Below are positions 22,707 to 31,457 of a stretch of DNA of 53,253 bases, in pieces. The stretch comes from an uncultured Prevotella sp. (GTDB taxonomy: Bacteria; Bacteroidota; Bacteroidia; Bacteroidales; Bacteroidaceae): positions 1 to 53,253 of the forward strand of contig CAMCBZ010000019.1 in the NCBI GenBank assembly GCA_945873145.1. Direction: 5' to 3'. The notes beneath the pieces were generated by a model. That model was not told the DNA's origin and searched no databases. It saw nothing but the letters and a program-made list of their open reading frames with translations. How positions within the stretch are numbered: the stretch's first letter is position 1; each line of letters starts with the position of its first letter. The position numbers and the translations under genes were made by a program.

Positions 22707-23514
22707 ATGTTTGGCAATTGACGATGAGCCCCTCGCTCTGCAACAACTGGTTAATTTCATTGATAAGATTCCTTATCTTCAACTTGTCAAGGCCTGCCCC
22801 AGTGCCACGGAAGCTAAGGAAGTGCTGTCGCAAGACATAGTAGATGCCGTGTTTTGCGACATCAACATGCCCGACCTCAACGGCATGGACTTCATCAAAG
22901 GCCTGTCGTTTCCACCGCTCGTCGTCTTCACGACAGCGTACTCAGAATACGCGGTGGAAGGCTTCAAGGTCGATGCTGTGGATTATCTCCTGAAACCTTT
23001 TGGACTCGACGACTTTCGCCGGGCAGCAGAGAAACTGCGTCGACGGCTGGGAGAAAAGGAGCAGGCCATAGCACCCGCCGCCATGCAGCAACCCTCAGCG
23101 GACAGTCAGGAACCGGAAAGTACGGCTGAGTCGACTGACTCTTCTCTTCCGAAGATAGGCAGCAGCACCGATTCTCTCTTCGTCAAGGTGGAGGGACGTA
23201 TGGTCAAGATTCGGTTGAGCGACATCATCTACATAGAGGGAATGAGCGAATATCTGAAGATTCATCTCGACGGAAAGGATGACCGCGGACTGCCGCGCCG
23301 CCCTGTTGTCTCGCTCTATTCACTCAAGCGCCTGGAAGAGCGCCTTCCCGACTATTTCATGCGAATCCACCGCTCCTACATCATCAACCTCCGTCGTATC
23401 CAGGAAGTAAGCAAGACGCGCGTGATGCTCGACAACGATGTCCTGCTGCCCATCGGTGATCTGTACAAAGAAAAGCTCAACGACTACCTGTGCAGAAACT
23501 ATATTGGCAAGTAA
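22699..23514 (+). CDS. LytTR-family response regulator
   Basis: A 271-residue regulator. Start at 22699 (MIRCLAIDDEP), inside the end of the kinase gene. The receiver domain has IDDEP, phosphoacceptor in VFCDINMPDLNG, conserved Thr in FTTAYSEYA and Lys in YLLKPF. A Gln/Ser/Glu-rich linker (about 120-155) leads to the LytTR DNA-binding domain with FVKVEGRMVKI, IIYIEGMSEYLKIHL and RIHRSYIINL. Probable targets are the paired repeats at 21218-21251 and 24374-24407. Confidence 0.93.
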   Translation: MIRCLAIDDEPLALQQLVNFIDKIPYLQLVKACPSATEAKEVLSQDIVDAVFCDINMPDLNGMDFIKGLSFPPLVVFTTAYSEYAVEGFKVDAVDYLLKPFGLDDFRRAAEKLRRRLGEKEQAIAPAAMQQPSADSQEPESTAESTDSSLPKIGSSTDSLFVKVEGRMVKIRLSDIIYIEGMSEYLKIHLDGKDDRGLPRRPVVSLYSLKRLEERLPDYFMRIHRSYIINLRRIQEVSKTRVMLDNDVLLPIGDLYKEKLNDYLCRNYIGK

Positions 23515-23560
23515 AGGGGCAATATGGATCACCCAGAGAAACATAGCGAATTATGCAGTT

Positions 23561-23585
23561 CCTACTCTTCAAGTGAAAGGGTAGG
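23561..23585 (+). terminator. Weak hairpin after the two-component operon
   Basis: CCTACTCTT/AAGGGTAGG (23561-23569, 23577-23585) with one G-U pair, 46 bases after the regulator stop, between convergent genes. No T run. Confidence 0.35.
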
Positions 23586-23598
23586 GATATATAGTACA

Positions 23599-23895
23599 TT
23601 AATAACGAAGGTATATCGCATGATCAATATAGTTTTCAGAAAGGTTTACGATATGAACATATTCCATAATTGAAGAAAGAGACTCCTTTATCCGCTGAGT
23701 CTTATCAGGCTCATGGATCCCCTGATTTTTAAGATATATACCCAATAGATATATCAAAGTATAAAGGCAACCAACAGACATACAGGCTTTAATCTGTCCC
23801 TGATATGCTGCTTATAAAATTACTTTAACATCAGCAGCTTTTGTTCGATTTGCAAAATATTCCATGAGTATGTTGGTATCAAGAAACACTTTCAT
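23599..23895 (-). pseudogene. Broken PIN-domain (VapC-like) toxin gene
   Basis: The frame starts at 23895 with MKVFLDTNILMEYFANRTKA, the start of a PIN ribonuclease with its first catalytic Asp. It meets an in-frame TAA at 23812-23814 (codon 28), then continues in the same frame as AAYQGQIKACMSVGCLYTLI and reaches a second stop at 23599 before the usual last catalytic Asp region. So there is one nonsense codon and a truncated end. The ATG overlaps the antitoxin stop by one base (TGATG). A programmed readthrough is possible but unlikely, given the missing C-terminus. Confidence 0.8.
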
Positions 23896-24182
23896 CACCT
23901 CAAATTATATTTGTCAGAAAGATAATCTTCCAGAGCTTTATCATCATCCTCGCGTGGAGCCGTGATCATACCAACGTATTTGTCAGATGGAAGCGGAATA
24001 GTTGGGTCTATGTGAATCAGTCCATCATCGTGCTTGGCAGCAGAAATCTTTGCAGAATTCAATGGAGCTGTCAAGCTCTTGATGTAATCAAGAACTTTTC
24101 TTTTAAGCTTATAGTTGGATGCGATCAGTCCCATCTGATAGTCCAACTCATTATCTAATTGTAGTGTCGTCATCATCCTCAT
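23895..24182 (-). CDS. Antitoxin of the broken PIN toxin
   Basis: About 95 residues; ATG 24182 is the first after the promoter, and 24176 or 24173 are alternatives. The N-terminal part (MTTLQLDNELDYQMGLIAS) is helical, and the C-terminal half is acidic and probably disordered (PREDDDKALEDYLSDKYNLR), as in antitoxins that wrap their toxin. The gene is intact with a strong promoter, overlapping the pseudogene start by one base. With the toxin dead it may persist as a repressor or neutralise related toxins. Identity inferred from layout. Confidence 0.7.
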   Translation of the reverse strand: MRMMTTLQLDNELDYQMGLIASNYKLKRKVLDYIKSLTAPLNSAKISAAKHDDGLIHIDPTIPLPSDKYVGMITAPREDDDKALEDYLSDKYNLR

Positions 24183-24197
24183 TTTATATGTCTGTTG

Positions 24198-24228
24198 CAA
24201 AAATAAGTTTTTTCTGTGAGCTTTGCAA
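24198..24228 (-). promoter_or_regulatory. Promoter of the antitoxin/PIN operon
   Basis: On the minus strand TTG (complement of 24226-24228), 20-base spacer, TATTTTTG (complement of 24198-24205). The predicted RNA starts about 10 bases before the ATG at 24182. Confidence 0.7.
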
Positions 24229-24373
24229 CTATTTCCCCTGATTTTTTACTGTTTTACTCTATGCCTCACTCTTCGTTAGTTGTGTATTCTGTCTTGCCCG
24301 TTATATTTCTATGAGATCCATCTCTATAAAATGCTAACCTCAACTACCCGTCATCTTTTACACATCTCTGCTT

Positions 24374-24443
24374 CCGTTCACTGAACGGATGCGGCAATTC
24401 ACTGAACAAAAAGCCACACTTCCAACAGGATTGCGTATCTTTG
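24374..24443 (+). promoter_or_regulatory. Second promoter with LytTR-type paired repeats
   Basis: TTCACTGAA occurs twice with a 21-base period (TGAA ending at 24385 and 24406), followed by 29 bases and TATCTTTG (24436-24443). Period and distance are the same as at 21218-21288. The first copy lies in the palindrome CGTTCACTGAACG. It fires rightward into DNA with no clear gene. Confidence 0.6.
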
Positions 24444-24562
24444 CAACAGTAAAAGGACAAAGAGATTTTTAGGTTTCTATAATTATTATGGTTAAGACAA
24501 TTGTATGATAAGGGAGTAAATTAGATTTTACCATTAGATTGGATTCTATTCAGGTAACAAAA
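24444..24562 (+). ncRNA. Candidate short RNA from the LytTR-type promoter
   Basis: No frame longer than six codons starts with ATG here (MVKTIV at 24488). The region runs into the hairpin at 24563-24597, which has a weaker T run in this direction. Either a small regulatory RNA is made, or a gene once present was lost. Supported only by the promoter. Confidence 0.3.
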
Positions 24563-24597
24563 AAAGAGGTCGGAGCAGTGATTGCCCTGGCCTCTTT
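24563..24597 (-). terminator. Terminator of the sugar transporter gene
   Basis: AAAGAGG/CCTCTTT arms (24563-24569, 24591-24597); on the minus strand the second arm continues into a run of T. It lies 47 bases beyond the transporter stop. Confidence 0.7.
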
Positions 24598-24643
24598 GCG
24601 TATAAATGGATTTTCAGATATTTCTGAAGCGTGTTTTCTTCTC

Positions 24644-25975
24644 TTATGCCTGCTCTTCACCGGCCTCCTTATTGACGATGCGGGAGCCCCAAACCGCATA
24701 GAAGAACATGTAGCACATAGCAACGAGAGGCACCGCATACGAAACCATGTATCCGGCTCTGTCAGCAATAGCGTTCTGTACCATCGGCAGAATGCCGCCA
24801 CCAACGACCATCGTCATGAAGATACCACTGGCTGCGGCGGTGTACTTGCCCAAGCCCTCAGTAGCAAGGTTGAACGTGCAACTCCACATCACGGAAGTGC
24901 AGAGACCACAGCAGACGAGCAGGATGGCACTCAACGGCAACTCTGTCATTTCGAAACCGGAACCTGTGAACACAGGAATGGCACCGGTGACGGTCTTGGG
25001 AAGTAACATGGCTGTGATGATCAAGCAGACACCGATGGCATTGGTAGTGCCCATCATCACGCGACTGGAAACCTTTGAGCCAATCAGTCCGGCTACGAAA
25101 CGGCCGACAAGCATCAGCAACCAATAGGTGCCGGCAGCGAAGCCACCGATAGTCGCAGCGGTGGCCACATTGAGACCTGCGCCTGCTGTCGTAGTATCAC
25201 TAAGGAAGAAGTTGAGCGTGCCGGGGATGCCGACCTCCGTACCCACATAGAGGAAGATGGCGATAACGCCCAACGTGAAATGACGGAAATAGAAAGGTGA
25301 GTGCTCAAAAGTCACACCTTCGATGTTGTTGCTCTCGGGATCAGCGATGGGGATGAAGCTGAGAATGATGAAAGTAGCAGCAAAGATGCCCATAGCCAGA
25401 TAGAGCACGATGTTGACATCGCTGATGGCGGTGTCCTTCGTCACCGTGCCGATGAGTGCGCCAACGAGCATCGGGGTGAGCGTACCCATGAACGAGTTGA
25501 GCGTACCGCCAATTTGCAGCAACTGGTTGCCTTTCTTTCCGCCACCACCAAGAAGGTTGAGCATAGGGTTGACAACGGTGTTGAGCATGCACACCGAGAT
25601 ACCTGCTACAAAAGCTCCGAGCAAGTAGACATAAAAGTTGGTGGGCAGACCCATCAACGAACTTTGGGTGAACAGCTGACCGGAAAGGAACTGGATGAAG
25701 ACGCCGATGAAGCCAAAGGCGACAGCTACCAGTGCCGTCTTCTTATAGCCGATGCGTTGCAGCATCTTTCCGGAAGGAATACCCATGAACAGATAAGCCA
25801 GGAAGTTCATCATGTTTCCAAGCATTCCCAGTGTGTTGGAGCCCGCAAGTGCCGGCTGGTTCTTCCAGATGACACCAATAGGAGCGGCGAGATTCGTGAC
25901 GAAAGCGATCATTCCGAAGAGGAAGATCATGGCCACGATGGCGATAGAACGCCCTTTCTGATTGTTCTCTTGCAT
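24644..25975 (-). CDS. Sugar:H+ symporter of the FucP/GluP-type MFS group
   Basis: A 443-residue inner-membrane transporter with about 12 hydrophobic segments. It starts with SIAIVAMIFLFGMIAFVTNL and has PSGKMLQRIGYKK in the first cytoplasmic loop, the MFS signature position. ATIGGFAAGTYWLLMLVGRF and GTTNAIGVCLIITAML lie in the second half. The overall pattern matches fucose, glucose/galactose and N-acetylglucosamine-type permeases of Bacteroidota. Nearby amino-sugar genes (nagB) make an amino sugar a plausible substrate, but this cannot be settled by eye. Confidence 0.8.
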   Translation of the reverse strand: MQENNQKGRSIAIVAMIFLFGMIAFVTNLAAPIGVIWKNQPALAGSNTLGMLGNMMNFLAYLFMGIPSGKMLQRIGYKKTALVAVAFGFIGVFIQFLSGQLFTQSSLMGLPTNFYVYLLGAFVAGISVCMLNTVVNPMLNLLGGGGKKGNQLLQIGGTLNSFMGTLTPMLVGALIGTVTKDTAISDVNIVLYLAMGIFAATFIILSFIPIADPESNNIEGVTFEHSPFYFRHFTLGVIAIFLYVGTEVGIPGTLNFFLSDTTTAGAGLNVATAATIGGFAAGTYWLLMLVGRFVAGLIGSKVSSRVMMGTTNAIGVCLIITAMLLPKTVTGAIPVFTGSGFEMTELPLSAILLVCCGLCTSVMWSCTFNLATEGLGKYTAAASGIFMTMVVGGGILPMVQNAIADRAGYMVSYAVPLVAMCYMFFYAVWGSRIVNKEAGEEQA

Positions 25976-26043
25976 TTTTCTTGTTTATGTTTTTAGTTAA
26001 TAATCCTCTAATAAATACGATTGAAAGGTAGAAAATACACAAG

Positions 26044-26304
26044 CTACTCTTCCGGCAAACGGCCTACGAGCAACATAGAGAAGCACCGGCGATACTCACT
26101 CACCATCTTGGCGTGCCCCGCTTTATGATAACATTCGTGAAAAACAGGGGTGAGAGAGAACCGTGGGTAGATCTCTTCGTAATGATCGAGCAACGCAAGT
26201 TTCATCGACCGCGGGTCGTTGGGGTCGACATGAGCTTGCTGCAGCACTTGTAAAGCAAAGGTACGGAAAAACGCCGTCACCTCCGCACGTATACTATCTT
26301 TCAT
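26044..26304 (-). CDS. Hypothetical 86-residue protein
   Basis: Small soluble helical protein: MKDSIRAEVTAFFRTFALQV, then residues 38-60 with DHYEEIYPRFSLTPVFHECYHKAGH, then YRRCFSMLLVGRLPEE. The His/Cys residues in FHECYHKAGH could bind metal, but no known motif is present. It lies upstream of the transporter on the same strand, with about 70 bases between. No family recognised. Confidence 0.55.
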   Translation of the reverse strand: MKDSIRAEVTAFFRTFALQVLQQAHVDPNDPRSMKLALLDHYEEIYPRFSLTPVFHECYHKAGHAKMVSEYRRCFSMLLVGRLPEE

Positions 26305-26342
26305 GCTTCTATATAACTAAGCAGTTATTCACTGGCTTTGCA

Positions 26343-26401
26343 GTAGGAGGTGCGGCGTCCTCGCCGCACATTCTTGCACGGCGAGACGCCGTGCCTCCTA
26401 C
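26343..26401. repeat. Three-armed palindromic element (REP-like)
   Basis: Outer arms GTAGGAG/CTCCTAC (26343-26349, 26395-26401) enclose two GC-rich hairpins, TGCGGCG/CGCCGCA (26351-26357, 26362-26368) and GCACGGCG/CGCCGTGC (26376-26383, 26387-26394). The cloverleaf form is typical of dispersed REP-like repeats; it lies between two minus-strand genes. Copy number elsewhere unknown. Confidence 0.7.
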
Positions 26402-26514
26402 TTGTCAGCTGCAAAGGTAAAAAATAAAACCACAAGAACCAAGAAAAAAAGGTTAATTGTAGATGAACAATCCCGGACTTTTTACCTTGGCCCTTGGCTT
26501 TAGCTGACGCGCGA

Positions 26515-27276
26515 TCAGGCTTTGATGAAATGGGGATGGTTTTCGTCGCCCAAACGGGGATTGAAGATAAAGCCGTCCTCAGAGAACGCGCTCAAGAACT
26601 TTGGGGCGTTGAGTCTGTTCTGTATGACAAAGCGCGCCATACCTCCTCGGCATCCCTTGGCATACATCGACACAATTTTGAACTGTGTATCCTGATCGAC
26701 ATAGAAGTAGGGCTTCACTACTCTTACCTCTTTCTCCACGCGCTTCCAGTCAAAGAGATGCTCAAACTCCTCGGTAGCCAAATGGAGCAGCACGCCGTCG
26801 TCGGCTTTGACACGCGCAATGAGTCGGTCGGTCAAACGCTCTTTCCACCATGCGAAGAGCGTCTTTCCGTCTGTCTCTTGCAATTTCACCTTGCCTTCCA
26901 TTCGATAGAGATGGATGCCATCTAAAGGACGCAAAGCGCCATAGAGAAAAGAAAGTATCCGCAAGTGGTCTTGCGCAAACTGAAAGTCTTCAGCTGAGAA
27001 CTCGTCTGCACAAAGATGCTTATAGGCTTGACCATAGTAAGCGAGGATAGCGGGAATGCGGTTATCGTCTACCATGAACTGCTGGAAACGCTGATGATTC
27101 TCCATGGCAATGGCTGCACTACAGTGCAAAGCCTTGGCGAGATCTGCGACAGACCATTGAGAGAGCTCCATCGCCAAGCGATGCGCTTCGTCGTCAAAGG
27201 CGGGTGTCGTCATTGTGAGAACACGTCCGTAGTCTGCGGATCTCATGATTTTGGCACTGGCAAGTATCAGTTGCAT
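26515..27276 (-). CDS. yaaA: YaaA-family peroxide stress protein
   Basis: A 253-residue protein of the YaaA (DUF328) family. Typical features are the N-terminal MQLILASAKIM, the central YGQAYKHLCADEFSAEDF, then LRILSFLYGALRPLDGIHLYRMEG, and CRGGMARFVIQNRL near residue 210. In E. coli YaaA lowers free iron during hydrogen peroxide stress and binds DNA. Length matches the family. It is separated from the upstream deacetylase by 235 bases holding a palindrome. Confidence 0.92.
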   Translation of the reverse strand: MQLILASAKIMRSADYGRVLTMTTPAFDDEAHRLAMELSQWSVADLAKALHCSAAIAMENHQRFQQFMVDDNRIPAILAYYGQAYKHLCADEFSAEDFQFAQDHLRILSFLYGALRPLDGIHLYRMEGKVKLQETDGKTLFAWWKERLTDRLIARVKADDGVLLHLATEEFEHLFDWKRVEKEVRVVKPYFYVDQDTQFKIVSMYAKGCRGGMARFVIQNRLNAPKFLSAFSEDGFIFNPRLGDENHPHFIKA

Positions 27277-27366
27277 CTCTAAATATTGGTGTTATGGTGT
27301 AAATAAAATAGTGTTGGACTTAGTCGTTTTTGCTTGATCAAAACGTAAAAAGGCAAATTTCAAGTT

Positions 27367-27386
27367 GGTCAAACGAACGTTTGACC
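27367..27386. promoter_or_regulatory. 9-bp inverted repeat upstream of yaaA
   Basis: GGTCAAACG-AA-CGTTTGACC, extended by AGTTG before it and CAACT after it. About 90 bases upstream of the yaaA start on the minus strand. It could be an operator or the terminator of the deacetylase gene; no T run follows. Confidence 0.4.
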
Positions 27387-27511
27387 ATGTCAACTAAAGC
27401 GTTTTGACGTATAACTTAAAGCTTTGGATGGGCTATTCTATCCCTATAGAATATAATAATAACATTCGTAAATATCTAACAGACAGAGGAAAGCGTCAAT
27501 TCCAAACCTTC

Positions 27512-28123
27512 TCACTCGATGAGCTTGAACTCGTAGCCTTGGTCCTTGAGCCACTGCAGTGCCAATGGCAGAGCAATTTTAAGCTTATCGATACTCTTGA
27601 GCGAGTCGTGAAAAGTGATGATAGAGCCATTGCGGGCGTAGCGCTTGACATTGTTAAAAACGTCCTGCGCTGTCAGCCATTTGGAGTAGTCGCGCGTGAC
27701 TAAGTCCCACATCACGATCTTGTATTTCCTTTGCAGCCACCAATATTCTGAGTGGCGCATCCAGCCGTGTGGCGGTCGGAAGAGATGGGATTTGATCAAG
27801 TCGTTGGCCTGTGCCGTGTTGATGGCATAGGTGATCGTCCAGTGTTTGAAGGCTCCGATATGATTGAACGTGTGATTGCCAACCTGATGTCCTTCCTCGA
27901 CAATGCGGTTGTAGAGGTCATGATTACGCAAGACGTTCTCTCCAACCATAAAAAACGTAGCCTTGGCACCGTACTTTCGTAAGGTGTCAAGGATAAACGG
28001 TGTCGACTCCGGAATCGGTCCGTCGTCGAACGTGAGATAGACGGCTCGCTCGCTCTTATCCATTCGCCACAGGGCGTTTGGATAGAGCCAGCGGAGCCAT
28101 TTAGCGGGTTGCTCTATAAACAT
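27512..28123 (-). CDS. Polysaccharide deacetylase (NodB domain)
   Basis: A 203-residue carbohydrate esterase family 4 protein. Motif 1 YLTFDDGPIPEST has the catalytic Asp pair; motif 2 HQVGNHTFNHIG has the metal His residues; RPPHGW is motif 3; MWDLVTRDYSKW and SIITFHDS are motifs 4 and 5. It has no signal peptide, so it is a compact, probably cytoplasmic or membrane-peripheral enzyme. Substrate (peptidoglycan or another N-acetylated sugar polymer) unknown. Four bases separate it from the DUF2723 gene upstream, so they are probably one operon. Confidence 0.92.
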   Translation of the reverse strand: MFIEQPAKWLRWLYPNALWRMDKSERAVYLTFDDGPIPESTPFILDTLRKYGAKATFFMVGENVLRNHDLYNRIVEEGHQVGNHTFNHIGAFKHWTITYAINTAQANDLIKSHLFRPPHGWMRHSEYWWLQRKYKIVMWDLVTRDYSKWLTAQDVFNNVKRYARNGSIITFHDSLKSIDKLKIALPLALQWLKDQGYEFKLIE

Positions 28124-28127
28124 AGGG

Positions 28128-31100
28128 TTACTGTCCTAACTGCTGGCCGCCCTTTCCGACATACATGCGATAGTAGGCATCGATCTGGCTGTCTTGTTTC
28201 TTGGCTAAAGCAGGGTCTACCAGTTCTGTGATCTTTGACATCTCAGTCATAATCGACAGCTGCATCAGACAGTCGCGCTGGGAGCCTTTGAACCAAACGC
28301 CATCCTCGCTCAGATAGTACTGCTCGTATTGGCTGGCATTCTTCCATACTTCGTTGATGATCTCCAGTGCCTTCTTCTTCTGACCCAACAGTGCGTAGGC
28401 ATGAGCAATGTCATTGCCACCACTCATGTAGTTCATCGGAATGTTGTAGGTCGGGAGCTCTTTCTCTGCTTTCTGCAACACTTTCAGTGCCTTAGCTTTC
28501 TGTCCCTCAGCGATGAGGTGAAGGGCAAGCTGACCGAAGAGACGGCGATGGGTGTAGCACATGCGCATGACGGTCTCGTCGATATACAGGCCCGGCTTGC
28601 TCAGACCACCATAGCGGTAGCGGAACATCAGGTTGTTGTAGACCTTCTCTGTGTCGTAGTTCTTAGCGCCCGGAGCGTTGGTTGTGAACGGCGAGATGCG
28701 GTTGGCAAGACCTTCCTGAATGAAGTTGTCACCAAGATTCATGTAGTTTTCCTGGCCCACAGTCAGAGCGACATAGATAGGACGCGTCCAGTTGCAATGA
28801 GCAATCATCTCCAGCATCATCAGGTCGTTCTTGTAAAGAGCATTCTTGCCTTTCAGCGAGATGACCATACGGTCGGGTATTGTGTCGCTGGCCATCATCA
28901 TGCCACTGTGCTTGACAGCGTTCTTGTCGATGGTGACGTAGAGCGTATCGGTCGGGATAACGTGCATGTCTGCGTCTTTGGAGCGCACCCAATACTTCAT
29001 CACGTTGGCCAGTTCGAATGGATTGTCACCGAACTGAGCCTTAGCGGCCATCGGATTCTTCTTGTAGAAGTCAAGAACCTGTGACTTCAGACTTGGGTTA
29101 ACTTCGACATATTCGTTGGTTCCCGAACAGTAGTCGAGACGCGGCCAGGTGATAGGCACGGAAGGCGAACCATAGGCGGGGCGCTTCATCTGGTCGATAT
29201 ACCAGTCGGTTTGCAGATAGCTGAGGTTGCAGACACGTGCATCAGTACGTACGCCCTCTGTCTCCTGGTTGTACCAGAGTGGGAAGGTGTCGTTGTCACC
29301 GTTGGTGAAGATGATCGGATTGCCCTTGTCCTGGAGCGTCATCAGATAGTTGCGGCCGAAGTCACGGCAGGTGTAACGGCCTGAACGGTCGTGGTCATCC
29401 CACGTCTGGCTGACCATCTGAATCGGTACGAGCAAGCACACGAGGCTGAGGGCTCCGATAGCGATCGGGCTTTCGACCTTGAGATATTTCTTCATCAGGT
29501 CGACCAAGGCTGCCACGCCCATACCACACCAAATGGCAAAAGCATAGAACGAACCGGCGTAAGCATAGTCACGCTCACGCGGCTGCACCGGCGTCTGGTT
29601 GAGGTAGACGACAATGGCAAGTCCTGTCATGAAGAACAGGAAGCAGACTACCCAGAACTGACGAATGCCGCGACGGCCACGGAAAGCCTGCCAGAAGAGT
29701 CCGATGAGACCCAACAGCAAAGGCAGACAATAGAAGACATTGTGACCTTTGTTCATCTTCAGATCGTCAGGCAACTTGCTCTGATCACCCAAGCGGGCGT
29801 TGTCGAGGAAAGAGATACCCGTGATCCAGTTGCCGTGCTCGGGCTCGCCATTGCCCTGAATGTCGTTCTGGCGACCGGCAAAGTTCCACATGAAGTAGCG
29901 CCAATACATGAAGTTGCACTGGTAGGACAGGAAGAACTTGATGTTGTCGATCTGTGATGGCATCTTCACGGTCATCTGTTCACCGCAACGGTCATAGGGT
30001 ACCTCGGTACCATTTACGCCACCCATCCAACTCTCGTAGTCCTGCGCATGGTTGCTGTCCCACATACGGGGGAAGAGCATGTTCTGCGCATAGATGTAGT
30101 TGCTGCGGTGAGAGACGATGAAGTAGGAGTCCTTCTCATTCTTGGAAGCCTTTTCTTTACGGCTGTAGATAGGAGCGCCTTCGTTCATCTTAGGCTTGCA
30201 CATATCGCCGTCCTGCTCCAAAGCGACCTGCGAGGTGTAGGCCTGACCATAGAGTAGGGGATAGCTGCCATACTGATCACGGCTGAGATAAGAGCCCAAC
30301 GTGAAGATATCTTCGGGAGAGTTCTGGTCCATCGGCGGATTTGCAACAGAGCGGATGACGATGAGCGCATAGCTTGAATAGCCGATCATCAGCATCAGCA
30401 TGCACAGCAGCACGGTATTTTTCAGATGAGAACTGACAAGATATACTGGCTTCTTCTCAACCATCTTCTTGCGGTTGAACAGCCACCAGACGACGGCAAT
30501 GATGATGATGCCGCAAACAACAGCATGCCAGCCGTAGCCGATAAACGGAATTCCGATCAACGCGAAAGCCAAGAGGGTAGAGATGTTCTCCAGTTTCTTG
30601 TTGCGTCCGACATAGCTCTCGTAGATGGCCCAAAGGGTGGAAGCCACCAGCAACGCAATGTAGATGACCAGTCCCGTGTTGAAAGGCAGGCCCAAAACAT
30701 TGACGAAAAGCAGCTCAAACCATCCACCCACTGTGACAATGCCGGGGATGACACCGTAGAGTACGGCGGCAACCAATACAAAGGACACCAAGAGTGCGAT
30801 AAGAGAACCCTTCAGCTCGATGTTGGGGAAACGACGATAGCAGTAGACCAGCACAATGGCAGGCAGACACAGCAAGTTGAGCAGGTGAACACCAATACTC
30901 AGACCTGTCATATAGAAAATGAGTACCAGCCAACGGTCGGAATGGGGCTCGTCGGCATGATCTTCCCATTTCAGTATCAACCAGAACACAATAGCGGTGA
31001 ACGCAGAAGAGTAGGCATAGACCTCACCCTCTACGGCGGAGAACCAGAATGTGTCACTCCATGTGTAGATCAACGCGCCCACAACGCCACTGGCCTCAAT

Positions 31101-31457
31101 GGCGATGGTCTTGCCCAATGTCAGTGATGACCAATCCTTAACGATCAGCTTGCGTGTCAGATGGGTGATCGTCCAGAAAAGGAAGAGGATCGTGGTGGCC
31201 GAGAGCAGAGCGCTCATCGTGTTCACCATGCGTGCTACCTGACTGGGATCACTGGCAAAGTGACTGAACAGATTGGCTGTGAGCATGAAGAACGGTGCCC
31301 CAGGTGGGTGACCGATTTCAAGTTTATAGCCTGTGGTAATAAACTCTGGACAGTCCCAAAACGAGGCTGTCGGCTCGATGGTGGAGCAATAGGTAAAGGC
31401 TGCAACGGCAAACACAAGCCATCCCAGCACATTGTCCACTAATCTGTACTGCTTCAT
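28128..31457 (-). CDS. DUF2723 (GT117) membrane glycosyltransferase-like protein
   Basis: A 1109-residue protein. The N-terminal 480 residues hold many membrane spans and the DUF2723 signature FWDCPEFITTGYKLEIGHPP (about 33-52), in which the acidic residues resemble the catalytic loop of GT-C protein mannosyltransferases. A second membrane group lies at about 545-660. The rest is soluble, with TPR-like helices near residues 980-1070. Members are thought to be O-glycosyltransferases of Bacteroidota. The pair with a polysaccharide deacetylase suggests a cell-envelope role. Confidence 0.88.
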   Translation of the reverse strand: MKQYRLVDNVLGWLVFAVAAFTYCSTIEPTASFWDCPEFITTGYKLEIGHPPGAPFFMLTANLFSHFASDPSQVARMVNTMSALLSATTILFLFWTITHLTRKLIVKDWSSLTLGKTIAIEASGVVGALIYTWSDTFWFSAVEGEVYAYSSAFTAIVFWLILKWEDHADEPHSDRWLVLIFYMTGLSIGVHLLNLLCLPAIVLVYCYRRFPNIELKGSLIALLVSFVLVAAVLYGVIPGIVTVGGWFELLFVNVLGLPFNTGLVIYIALLVASTLWAIYESYVGRNKKLENISTLLAFALIGIPFIGYGWHAVVCGIIIIAVVWWLFNRKKMVEKKPVYLVSSHLKNTVLLCMLMLMIGYSSYALIVIRSVANPPMDQNSPEDIFTLGSYLSRDQYGSYPLLYGQAYTSQVALEQDGDMCKPKMNEGAPIYSRKEKASKNEKDSYFIVSHRSNYIYAQNMLFPRMWDSNHAQDYESWMGGVNGTEVPYDRCGEQMTVKMPSQIDNIKFFLSYQCNFMYWRYFMWNFAGRQNDIQGNGEPEHGNWITGISFLDNARLGDQSKLPDDLKMNKGHNVFYCLPLLLGLIGLFWQAFRGRRGIRQFWVVCFLFFMTGLAIVVYLNQTPVQPRERDYAYAGSFYAFAIWCGMGVAALVDLMKKYLKVESPIAIGALSLVCLLVPIQMVSQTWDDHDRSGRYTCRDFGRNYLMTLQDKGNPIIFTNGDNDTFPLWYNQETEGVRTDARVCNLSYLQTDWYIDQMKRPAYGSPSVPITWPRLDYCSGTNEYVEVNPSLKSQVLDFYKKNPMAAKAQFGDNPFELANVMKYWVRSKDADMHVIPTDTLYVTIDKNAVKHSGMMMASDTIPDRMVISLKGKNALYKNDLMMLEMIAHCNWTRPIYVALTVGQENYMNLGDNFIQEGLANRISPFTTNAPGAKNYDTEKVYNNLMFRYRYGGLSKPGLYIDETVMRMCYTHRRLFGQLALHLIAEGQKAKALKVLQKAEKELPTYNIPMNYMSGGNDIAHAYALLGQKKKALEIINEVWKNASQYEQYYLSEDGVWFKGSQRDCLMQLSIMTEMSKITELVDPALAKKQDSQIDAYYRMYVGKGGQQLGQ

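Noticed and set aside
24539..25006. 155-codon plus-strand frame after the second LytTR-type promoter
   Set aside because: It runs antisense into the transporter gene and has no protein-like features; a short RNA is a better reading.
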